From UBA7703 sp963667195 (lineage in GTDB: Bacteria; Bacillota; Clostridia; Christensenellales; CAG-138): a stretch of DNA of 64,000 nt. The stretch spans positions 992,001 to 1,056,000 of the forward strand of contig OY762962.1 in NCBI GenBank assembly GCA_963667195.1. The letters run 5' to 3'. Within the stretch, counting starts at the first letter, position 1. Every line of letters starts with the position of its first letter. Of the stretch, positions 24,937 to 32,398 are shown piece after piece. The notes below the pieces were generated by a model. That model searched no databases and was not told the origin of the DNA. It saw nothing but the letters and a program-made list of their open reading frames with translations. The position numbers and the translations under genes are program-made.

Positions 24937-27924
24937 ATGAAACGATTTTTCGCATTTCTCATCGCCGTCATGATGCTGAGCACCGTGTTCTTAACCGCGG
25001 GGTGCTCTATCGTCACGCGCGGCAGCGATTACTGCTACCGTTTTTTGGACTATATCTGCGCGGGCTCGTTTGACAAAGCCTACGAAATGCTCGCGGACAG
25101 CATCAAAGCGCCCGAAACCGAAGAGGAGCGCGAAGACCGCCTGAAGGCGGAAGAGAAAGAAAAAGAGGAGAACCGCAAGATCTGGCGGCAGGTGTTCGGT
25201 CTCGACAAAGCGGATACGCCGGCACCGGATGCAACGCCGACACCGGTTGCCTCTGGCACGCCTGACCCCAATGCAACGGTTGACCCGAACGCCACGCCGG
25301 AAGCCAGCGTGACACCGGAAGTCACCGTGACGCCGGAAGCAAGCGTCACGCCCGATCCCAACGCGACGGTTGACCCCAACGCGACGGTCGATCCCAACGC
25401 GACGCCGACCGTCGATCCGAACACCGTCAACCCGGAAGATATGCCCGCAGACCAGCGGGACACCGACCTGACCCCTGCACCGGGCACCACGCCGACGCCC
25501 GCCGTCAGCGGAACGCCCGACCCCAACGCCTCGCCCACCCCGACGCCCGGACCCACACCGACGCCCGACCCCAACGCCACACCGACTCCCGTACCGACCG
25601 ATGTCAACGGGGACGGCAAGATCGATGCAGAGGACGAGGTAGAGACCACCATTACGAAGGTGGAGTTCATCGACCGCTACCAGAGCATCTTTGACGAGCT
25701 GGAGCTCACCGGCATCGACTACAAAGCCACGGACGTTGTGGACGGCGAAATCATCGCGCGCGTGAACTACACCCTCACCTACCACAGCGCACGCGCGGGC
25801 GAAGACCTCACCTACGACTTCTCGATCGAAGCCAACCGCATTGAGCACCGCTGGACGATCAACTGGTCGCCGAGCCTCATCTTCCCGGAAATGCAGTGGG
25901 GAGACAGCCTCCGCGTCGGCGTCCTGCAGGCAAACCGCGGCGAGATTCTGGCATACGGCGAACCTTACGCGCAAAACGTCAACGCGGTCACCGTGTTCTG
26001 CGTGCCAAGCACGATTCCCAACCTGGATGAGTTCATCCGCGCGGTTGCCGCCGTGCCGGAGATGCAGATGACCGAGGACGATGTCCGCAAGGCGCTCACG
26101 AAGGTGCGTAACGACTTCGTCAAACTCAAAACGTTCTATCCCGACGAGGCGACGATGGACTTAAAGCAGCGATTGCTTGCCATCACGGGACTCGCGATTG
26201 ATACGGCGAACTACGGCACGCTGCGATACTACCCCAACGGTGAATCGCTCTGCCATATCATAGGCTACGCGGGAATCATCTCCAAAAAGGAGAAGATCAA
26301 CTACGAAACCTATGGCGACATCCGCTATGACGCGGCAAACGACCGGTATGTGACCACGCCGACGCGATACAACGGCGATAGTTACATCGGCAAATACGGC
26401 CTGGAGCAGCTCTATGAAGACCAGCTTCTGGGTACCAACGGACGCTTTACCTACATTCAAACCAAGGCGGGCGGCAGCCGCGGTATGCTCTACTCCACCA
26501 AGGCGGTGGACGGCAACGACCTGCATCTGACCATCATTCCGGAGCTGCAGGAGCGGCTGGAAGATGTCATCGATACCGTGGTGTACGACCAGAAGATGCA
26601 CGGCTGCGTCATCGTATTAAACCCCAAGACCGGCGCGATTCAAGGCATGAAGTCCTGGCCGGGATTCAACCTCAACGACCTGAGCCGAGGCCTCCCGCTG
26701 GAAGAGTGGACCGCGATGCAGACGGACACGATCAACCTGCCGCTGTACAACCGCGCCACGCAGGGCTTGTATACGCCGGGTTCGGTGTTTAAGCTCATGA
26801 CCAGCGCCGCAGCCCTCGAAACAAACACGATGACCGTCAATGACGTTTTCCCCGGCAGCGAGGAGATCAAGACCGATACCTGGTATCCTTCGGAGACGTT
26901 CCTCAAAAACCTGCCGGAGAATTCAAGCACGCTGACGTGGAAAGAACAGAGTAACGACCACGCGCTCGTTCGTACCCGCGCCGACAGCCGCAAATCCCCG
27001 ATGAACATGACGAACTCGATTATCTCGTCGGATAACCTGTTCTTCGCGTATACCGCAATGCGCATGGGCTGGACGAAGTTCACCGCTTTTATGGATTCCA
27101 TCGGCTGGATGAAGCCAATTTCGCTGGAAACCGATGGAACCGAACCGCGCATTTACTGGCAGGTCAACAAAAACGACAAGGAAGGCGTTGCATGGTTGAA
27201 CCTCGCGGAGGGCGGCGTTCCCATCTGGCGGAAGGACGCCGACGGGAACTACAGCAAGGTTCCAAACGTGGGCCTCGTTCTGGACAAGAAGCTATACGGC
27301 CTCGATGTTAGCACCCCGCAGCTTTACAACCCCCGAACGGAAGAGAACAAAGACAAGGTCAAACCACTGAACGAATACGACCTCGCGGTTACGGGCTACG
27401 GTCAGGGCGAAATCCTGATGTCGCCGCTGCAGATGGCCTGCTACGCCAGCGCCTATGCCAACGACGGCGTGGTCATGCAGCCATACGTCGTGGACAGCAT
27501 CTGGCACGCGGATGGCACAGACTATACGCTCGTCGAACAAAAGCAGCCGAAGGTCTACCGCACCATTCTGCAAAAGGGCACCGTGGACACGATCTATCCC
27601 GCGCTGCTGCAGGTCATCACCGACGGCACCGCGCGCAGCATGGTCAAGAGCTTTCTCACAAGAGGCGTGCTCGACCTTGGCTATACCCTAGCCGGAAAGA
27701 CGGGCACCGCAGAGCTCAACAACGACAAGACGAAAGAGCTCGCGTGGTTCATCTGCTGGCGCGACAGCAAAAACGGCGTGAAGGTCACGGCGGATAACGC
27801 GCGCCTCGTCTGCATCATGCTGGAAGTCGACCTGACGAATTTGCCGAACGAATGGAACCAGATGAAGTTTGACATCGCCCGCGCGCTCCTCAAGGACGAC
27901 GTGCTGAACGAGACGGAAGGCTGA
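24937..27924 (+). CDS. Class B penicillin-binding lipoprotein with a split NTF2-like domain
   Basis: The 995-residue protein is a peptidoglycan DD-transpeptidase anchored outside the cell. Residues 1-23 are a lipoprotein signal ending in LTAGC, with C23 as lipid site. The start of an NTF2-like MecA_N domain (YRFLDYICAGSFDKAYEML, 34-52) is separated from its remainder (about 238-318, ITKVEFIDRYQSIFDELE) by about 175 residues of Pro/Thr/Asn-rich repeats (TPDPNATVDPNAT type) and a calcium-loop-like DVNGDGKIDAEDE at 222-234. The transpeptidase follows: Ser nucleophile S616 in SVFK (616-619), SDN at 698-700 and KTGTAE at 921-926. All three active-site motifs are intact. It resembles clostridial PBP2/PBP3-type proteins but is far longer because of the insert. 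Confidence 0.9.
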   Translation: MKRFFAFLIAVMMLSTVFLTAGCSIVTRGSDYCYRFLDYICAGSFDKAYEMLADSIKAPETEEEREDRLKAEEKEKEENRKIWRQVFGLDKADTPAPDATPTPVASGTPDPNATVDPNATPEASVTPEVTVTPEASVTPDPNATVDPNATVDPNATPTVDPNTVNPEDMPADQRDTDLTPAPGTTPTPAVSGTPDPNASPTPTPGPTPTPDPNATPTPVPTDVNGDGKIDAEDEVETTITKVEFIDRYQSIFDELELTGIDYKATDVVDGEIIARVNYTLTYHSARAGEDLTYDFSIEANRIEHRWTINWSPSLIFPEMQWGDSLRVGVLQANRGEILAYGEPYAQNVNAVTVFCVPSTIPNLDEFIRAVAAVPEMQMTEDDVRKALTKVRNDFVKLKTFYPDEATMDLKQRLLAITGLAIDTANYGTLRYYPNGESLCHIIGYAGIISKKEKINYETYGDIRYDAANDRYVTTPTRYNGDSYIGKYGLEQLYEDQLLGTNGRFTYIQTKAGGSRGMLYSTKAVDGNDLHLTIIPELQERLEDVIDTVVYDQKMHGCVIVLNPKTGAIQGMKSWPGFNLNDLSRGLPLEEWTAMQTDTINLPLYNRATQGLYTPGSVFKLMTSAAALETNTMTVNDVFPGSEEIKTDTWYPSETFLKNLPENSSTLTWKEQSNDHALVRTRADSRKSPMNMTNSIISSDNLFFAYTAMRMGWTKFTAFMDSIGWMKPISLETDGTEPRIYWQVNKNDKEGVAWLNLAEGGVPIWRKDADGNYSKVPNVGLVLDKKLYGLDVSTPQLYNPRTEENKDKVKPLNEYDLAVTGYGQGEILMSPLQMACYASAYANDGVVMQPYVVDSIWHADGTDYTLVEQKQPKVYRTILQKGTVDTIYPALLQVITDGTARSMVKSFLTRGVLDLGYTLAGKTGTAELNNDKTKELAWFICWRDSKNGVKVTADNARLVCIMLEVDLTNLPNEWNQMKFDIARALLKDDVLNETEG

Positions 27925-27991
27925 GAAATCAACTCACTATGGACAATCCGGCATGATTGTCATACACTAAACCACAGATAACGAACAGTAA

Positions 27992-28026
27992 CACACGATC
28001 GGTTCGCGCCGGTCGTGTGCTTTTTC
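27992..28026 (+). terminator. Terminator between the penicillin-binding gene and murG
   Basis: A stem of seven perfect pairs extended by three more across a mismatch (27992-28002 with 28009-28019) precedes CTTTTTC. It ends just before the murG ribosome site, so it could also act as an attenuator. Confidence 0.75.
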
Positions 28027-28042
28027 AGGGAGAAGAACAGGC

Positions 28043-29131
28043 ATGACGGCGGAAAGCACCAATACAAAGAAACGCATCATCTTCACCGGCGGTGGCACGG
28101 CCGGACACGTTACCCCCAATATCGCGCTCATCGAACCGCTGCTGCGCGAAGGTTGGGAGGTACACTACATCGGCTCCGAAAGCGGCATGGAGAAGGGATT
28201 GATCGCAGGTTTGCCGGAGGTCGTTTACCACGGCATTTCGACCGGCAAGCTCCGGCGATACTTCTCCTGGCAGAATTTCATCGATCCGTTCCGCGTGATC
28301 AAGGGATATTTTCAGGCGCGGCGGCTGATTCGCAACATCCACCCGGATGTCATCTTCAGCAAAGGCGGCTTCGTCTCCGTTCCCGTCGTCCTGGGCGCTG
28401 GCAAAGTGCCCGTCGTCGCGCATGAGTCGGACTATTCGCCGGGGCTGAGCAACCGCATCGCCTCCCGCTTTACGGACAAGATCTGCTTAAGCTTTGAGGA
28501 CACGCTGGCCGATGTGCAACCCGGAAAGGGCATCTTTACGGGAACGCCGATCCGCCCCGCGCTCTACAGCGGCAGCCGGGAGCGCGCGCTTGCGTTTACC
28601 GGATATTCCGGCGAAAAGCCGGTGCTGCTCGTCATGGGCGGGAGCCTCGGCGCGCAGAAGCTCAACGAGCTGGTGCGCGTGGCGCTGCCGCTGCTCTGCG
28701 AGCGGTATGACGTGGTCCACCTCTGCGGCAAAGGAAAGAACGACTGCGACTGCATTGCCTGCGGCTATCAGCAATATGAATACATCGACAAAGAGCTGCC
28801 GGATCTCTTCGCGCTGAGCGACGTCGTGCTCTCCCGCGCGGGCGCAAACAGCGTGTTTGAACTGCTCGCGCTCAACAAACCCAGCGTACTCGTGCCGCTG
28901 ACCTCCGCCAGCACGCGCGGAGACCAGCTGCTCAACGCGAAATATATGGAGAAAAAGGGCTACGCGAAGGTTGTCGACCAAAACACCGCAACGACCGATT
29001 CTCTGGTCGCCGCCATCGACGAGGTCTATCGCGACCGCGCGCAGTATGCGGAGCGTATGTGCGAAGACACGCGCTCGGACGGAACCGAAGCAATTTTAGA
29101 AATCATCAAAAAGGCGGCAAACAATGGATAA
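28043..29131 (+). CDS. murG: UDP-GlcNAc:lipid I N-acetylglucosaminyltransferase
   Basis: MurG adds GlcNAc to lipid I on the inner face of the membrane, giving lipid II for wall synthesis. The 362-residue protein has the glycine-rich GGGTAGHVTPNIAL at 16-29, a second Gly loop MGGSLGAQKLNE near 199, and SRAGANSVFELLALNKPSVLVPL near 269, which binds UDP-GlcNAc. AGGGAGAAG precedes the ATG. It lies between a transpeptidase gene and an RNA methyltransferase rather than in a dcw cluster. Its last eight bases overlap the next gene. Confidence 0.95.
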   Translation: MTAESTNTKKRIIFTGGGTAGHVTPNIALIEPLLREGWEVHYIGSESGMEKGLIAGLPEVVYHGISTGKLRRYFSWQNFIDPFRVIKGYFQARRLIRNIHPDVIFSKGGFVSVPVVLGAGKVPVVAHESDYSPGLSNRIASRFTDKICLSFEDTLADVQPGKGIFTGTPIRPALYSGSRERALAFTGYSGEKPVLLVMGGSLGAQKLNELVRVALPLLCERYDVVHLCGKGKNDCDCIACGYQQYEYIDKELPDLFALSDVVLSRAGANSVFELLALNKPSVLVPLTSASTRGDQLLNAKYMEKKGYAKVVDQNTATTDSLVAAIDEVYRDRAQYAERMCEDTRSDGTEAILEIIKKAANNG

Positions 29132-30914
29132 TTCATCAGGGAAACGACCGCCTTCCGGCGGAGCATCCTCGTGCGGAACCACCAGCGGCAAACCGTACGC
29201 CGGGCGCAAGCCTGCCCCAGGCGCAAAACCCTACGGCGAAAAACGGGCATATTCTGAAAAGACGCCCTATTCTGACAAGTCTTATTCCGATAGACCTAAT
29301 TCCGAGAAAAAACCTTTCTCTGATAAACCCTATTCGGAGAGAAAACCGTATTCCGATCGGCCAGCTTCCGACAAGAAGCCTTATTCCGATAAAAAGCCCT
29401 ATTCACAGGGCAAGCCTTACGCAGAGCGAAAGCCCTTCTCCGGCCCGAAATTCGCGCCGAAAGTGCCCGCTGCCCCACGCGAGGAAGAAGCGGTCGTTAC
29501 CGAGCAGCAGCTTCAGGTGCTGGTGTCCGCGATTGCAAACGAGCCCGTGACCTCGCTCTCCGCCCTCGCCGCGCACGCAAAAAAGCGCGCCGCGCGTGAG
29601 ACGCTGGAGCGCATCTTTTCCGACCGCACGATCCTCTACGCAGCACTCACCGCTCCCGAACCCAAGGCGCGCAAAAACGCCGCGCGCGTGCTCGGCGCCT
29701 TTGCCAACGCGCGGGACACAGACGCGCTGATTGCCGCGCTCCAAACGGAGGAGACCCGCTTTGTGATTCCCTCGATTCTGCTCGCGCTCGGCGCCATCGG
29801 CGGCGCGGAGGCGGGAAAGGCGATTACGGATTATATTCCGCCGGTTGCCGCGGACGAAACCGAAGAAAAGCACGTGCAGGACATCCTAGAGGCGCACACA
29901 AAAGCGCTCGCCTCGCTGGAGCGGGATGTTCCCCTGCCGGAGCGCACGCGGCTCACCAAGCCGATGGAGCTTCTACTTGTTCCGCCCGTCGGGTTTGGCG
30001 AAATCCTGCTCAAGGAGACCACCTCGCGCGGATTCTCCGCAACGCTGCACGAGGACGGTGTCCGCGTGTATACCGACCAGATCAAAACCTTGCAGGACAT
30101 CCGCTGCTCGATGGAGATTCTGCTTCCGCTCGCGAGCAAACTGCCGCTAGACGCGGAAAAGATCGCAGCTCTGGCAAGCCCCGCGCTCACGCGCCCGTAT
30201 CGCATCGAGCTGAGGGAGTATACGGGCGATCGCGCGGCGTTCATCCGTGCGGTTTCCACCGCACTCGGCGGCGGGGATAACCCCTCGCGCTATGCGGACG
30301 AGCTGCGGATCGTCAGCGCAAAAGATACCTGCGATGTGTTCATTCGCCCGAAGGACGTGCCCGACACGCGCTTTGCCTACCGCAAGCGTATGCTGCCCGC
30401 TTCGATTCATCCCGTTTTGGCGTCGTGCCTGGCACGATACGCGCTCTCGTTTATCTCCGCCGCGCGCCCGCGCACGCTGGACCCGTTCTGCGGCAGCGGA
30501 ACGATGCTGCTGGAGCTGGAGCGCGTCGTGCCCACGGCGATGATCGGCGTGGATGTTTCCGAACGCGCCCTGGATGCCGCGCGGGAGAACGCGACCGCAG
30601 CGCACAGCGCCGCGCGCTTCGTCCACAAGGACATCCTCAAATTCGAGCCGAGAGAGCCGTTTGACCTCATCCTAACCAACATGCCGTTCGGCAACCGCGT
30701 CGGCACCCACAGCGCAAATGAGGCGCTCTACCGCGACTTTGTGCACGCGCTGCCAAAACTCGTCAAGAGCGGCGGCATCGCGGTGCTGTACACGATGGAA
30801 CATAAGCTGCTCGCAGCCTGCCTTGCAAGCGAGCCCAGCCTCACCATCGCCGCGGAGCTCACCACTGAGGCGGGCGGGCTCAACCCGCGCGTCACCGTGG
30901 TGCGCAGGCAGTAG
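29124..30914 (+). CDS. RNA methyltransferase with disordered PYSDK repeats and helical-repeat domain
   Basis: The 596-residue protein has three parts. Residues 24-106 are a low-complexity stretch of about twelve PYSDK/PYSERK-like units, strongly basic and probably disordered. Residues about 125-265 are alpha-helical and HEAT-like (KNAARVLGAFANARDTDALIAAL). Residues about 280-596 resemble RlmL/Trm14-type N2-guanine RNA methyltransferases: a THUMP-like region (about 290-410), SAM motif DPFCGSGT at 453-460 and catalytic NMPFGNRVG at 519-527 (NPPFG-like). RNA is therefore the likely substrate. The Lys/Tyr/Ser-rich tail probably binds RNA. It overlaps murG by eight bases. Confidence 0.8.
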   Translation: MDNSSGKRPPSGGASSCGTTSGKPYAGRKPAPGAKPYGEKRAYSEKTPYSDKSYSDRPNSEKKPFSDKPYSERKPYSDRPASDKKPYSDKKPYSQGKPYAERKPFSGPKFAPKVPAAPREEEAVVTEQQLQVLVSAIANEPVTSLSALAAHAKKRAARETLERIFSDRTILYAALTAPEPKARKNAARVLGAFANARDTDALIAALQTEETRFVIPSILLALGAIGGAEAGKAITDYIPPVAADETEEKHVQDILEAHTKALASLERDVPLPERTRLTKPMELLLVPPVGFGEILLKETTSRGFSATLHEDGVRVYTDQIKTLQDIRCSMEILLPLASKLPLDAEKIAALASPALTRPYRIELREYTGDRAAFIRAVSTALGGGDNPSRYADELRIVSAKDTCDVFIRPKDVPDTRFAYRKRMLPASIHPVLASCLARYALSFISAARPRTLDPFCGSGTMLLELERVVPTAMIGVDVSERALDAARENATAAHSAARFVHKDILKFEPREPFDLILTNMPFGNRVGTHSANEALYRDFVHALPKLVKSGGIAVLYTMEHKLLAACLASEPSLTIAAELTTEAGGLNPRVTVVRRQ

Positions 30915-30965
30915 AGCGGCAATTTCGAGTGAAACCGTTCCCTTCAAATCAACCAACGCAAACGC

Positions 30966-31003
30966 AAAAGCCACCCGAAATTCATTCGGATGGCTTTTGT
31001 TTC
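30966..31003. terminator. Bidirectional terminator between convergent genes
   Basis: A 14-position stem with one mismatch (30966-30979 with 30985-30998) has A-runs on the left and T-runs on the right. It can serve both the methyltransferase and the convergent dehydrogenase gene. Confidence 0.85.
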
Positions 31004-31036
31004 ACTCGATCGTGTTTGTTAGAGACAATCGGAGGG

Positions 31037-31987
31037 TTAAATATTCGGAATCTGTGCGATGAACGCCTTGAGCGTCCTCGCGCTCTCCTGCAGGGCTTCT
31101 GCTTCCTTCGGCGTCAGGTCGTACTTGATGATGCCGTCGACGCCTTTCTGATTGATCACGGAAGGCAGGCTCAGCGCGACATCGTGGATGCCGTATGCGC
31201 CGTCGAGCACGCTCGCGACGGTCTTGATGGAGTTTTTGTCCTTGATGACCGCCTCGATGACGTTTTCCACGATACCTGCGATGGCAAAATAGGTCGCACC
31301 CTTGAGGCGAATGACCTCGGCACCGCCGTTTTTCGTCTTGGTGACGATATCGAGCTTATCCGCTTCCGTCAGCGGAATCCCGAGGGACTTGCAATAGACG
31401 TCCACGCTCTGGCCCGCAACCGACGTCGCACTCCAAACCGGCACCTGAGAGTCGCCATGCTCGCCGATGATGTAGCCGTGGATATTCTGAATATCGACAT
31501 TCAGCTTCTGCGCAAGGTAGAAGCGGAAACGCGCGGAATCCAGCGCGGTGCCCGTGCCGAACACGAGGTTCGCGGGAAGGCCGGACCACTTCTGAATCAG
31601 GTAGGTAAGAATGTCCGCCGGGTTTGCCACGACGATGATCACGCCGTGGTTATAATATTTCATGATGTTTTCGGTGATGGATTTCGCGACGGGAACATTC
31701 TTGTTTGCGAGGTCAAGGCGCGTTTCGCCGGGCTTTCTGTTGAGGCCCGCGGTCATGACGATTGCATCGCAGTTGGCGCAGTCCGAATAATCTCCGGCAT
31801 GGATGTTCATCTGTCCAAGGTGGCACAGTCCGTGGTTGATGTCCAGTGCTTCACCCATCGCCTTATCGTTGTTGACGTCGATGAGCACGATCTCGCTGGC
31901 AGTTCGGTTGATTGCAACGTTATACGCGATTGCGGCGCCGACGAAACCCGCGCCAATGATCGCGATCTTTGATTTGCCTTGCAGCAT
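31037..31987 (-). CDS. L-lactate/malate dehydrogenase family protein
   Basis: The 316-residue NAD-dependent 2-hydroxyacid dehydrogenase has the dinucleotide fold IGAGFVGAAIAY, D38 for NAD preference, R90, R153 (DSARFR) and catalytic H177 (GEHGD). Overall it aligns best with bacterial L-lactate dehydrogenases (KPGETRLDL, EHGDSQVPVWS). The substrate-specificity position, Gln102 in standard LDH numbering, is Arg here (R84 in GLNRKPGETR). In classical work Gln-to-Arg at this site switches LDH to malate dehydrogenase, so oxaloacetate/malate may be the real substrate. GGAGG precedes the ATG. It is a single-gene unit ended by a terminator. Confidence 0.9.
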   Translation of the reverse strand: MLQGKSKIAIIGAGFVGAAIAYNVAINRTASEIVLIDVNNDKAMGEALDINHGLCHLGQMNIHAGDYSDCANCDAIVMTAGLNRKPGETRLDLANKNVPVAKSITENIMKYYNHGVIIVVANPADILTYLIQKWSGLPANLVFGTGTALDSARFRFYLAQKLNVDIQNIHGYIIGEHGDSQVPVWSATSVAGQSVDVYCKSLGIPLTEADKLDIVTKTKNGGAEVIRLKGATYFAIAGIVENVIEAVIKDKNSIKTVASVLDGAYGIHDVALSLPSVINQKGVDGIIKYDLTPKEAEALQESARTLKAFIAQIPNI

Positions 31988-32160
31988 GTTTTCAATCCTC
32001 CATGTTCTCTATCTCTGGGCAATTGCTTGCTCGAATGCATCCTCAACGCGGGGATTAGCCCGTCAGGTCGCGTTTCCATGAAGTGCGTACGTATAAACTG
32101 GTCCTATCTGCGCACGGCACCAATCGTATTCCCATTCTTGATATTTCAGAAGAACTTTTT

Positions 32161-32172
32161 CTGATATATCAG
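32161..32172. repeat. 12-bp palindrome CTGATATATCAG
   Basis: A perfect palindrome lies about 175 bases upstream of the dehydrogenase start. It does not match the Rex consensus (TTGTGAA-N4-TTCACAA), so its role is open. Confidence 0.4.
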
Positions 32173-32252
32173 TATTCCAAACTCTATATGGCTTTTGCGT
32201 GTAAAAAGGAATAAAATCAACTTTCACCCATTCATCTGTTGCATGAATGCTT

Positions 32253-32300
32253 TAAAAAAAGAGCTTGCCTTCTGTTTTGATCAGAAAGCAAGCTTTTTTC
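32253..32300. terminator. Terminator of the glycan cluster
   Basis: A stem of GCTTGC/GCAAGC with a 5-bp inner extension is flanked by seven A on the left and six T on the right. It lies about 100 bases after the last leftward gene of the cluster. Confidence 0.8.
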
Positions 32301-32398
32301 GTCGTTGATCTGGCTACATCTAATCCGTTTTGCATTTCGGCGGTACCCAAAATGCCAAGGCCGTTTTTAAGTTCATGAGAGCGCAAAACGCGCATCGA

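Larger units (their letters stand above)
31988..32398. other. Intergenic region between dehydrogenase and glycan cluster end
   Basis: This 411-base stretch has no supported gene. It contains the promoter side of the dehydrogenase gene, a 12-bp palindrome at 32161-32172 and the terminator of the glycan cluster. Confidence 0.7.

Noticed and set aside
25270..25600. Repeats in the penicillin-binding gene as a DNA tandem-repeat locus or frameshift artefact
   Set aside because: The repeats are imperfect, stay in frame and encode a plausible extracellular linker, so they are treated as part of the protein.
31037..31987. Simple annotation as ldh
   Set aside because: The fold is clear, but the specificity residue is Arg, so a gene symbol implying lactate as substrate was withheld.
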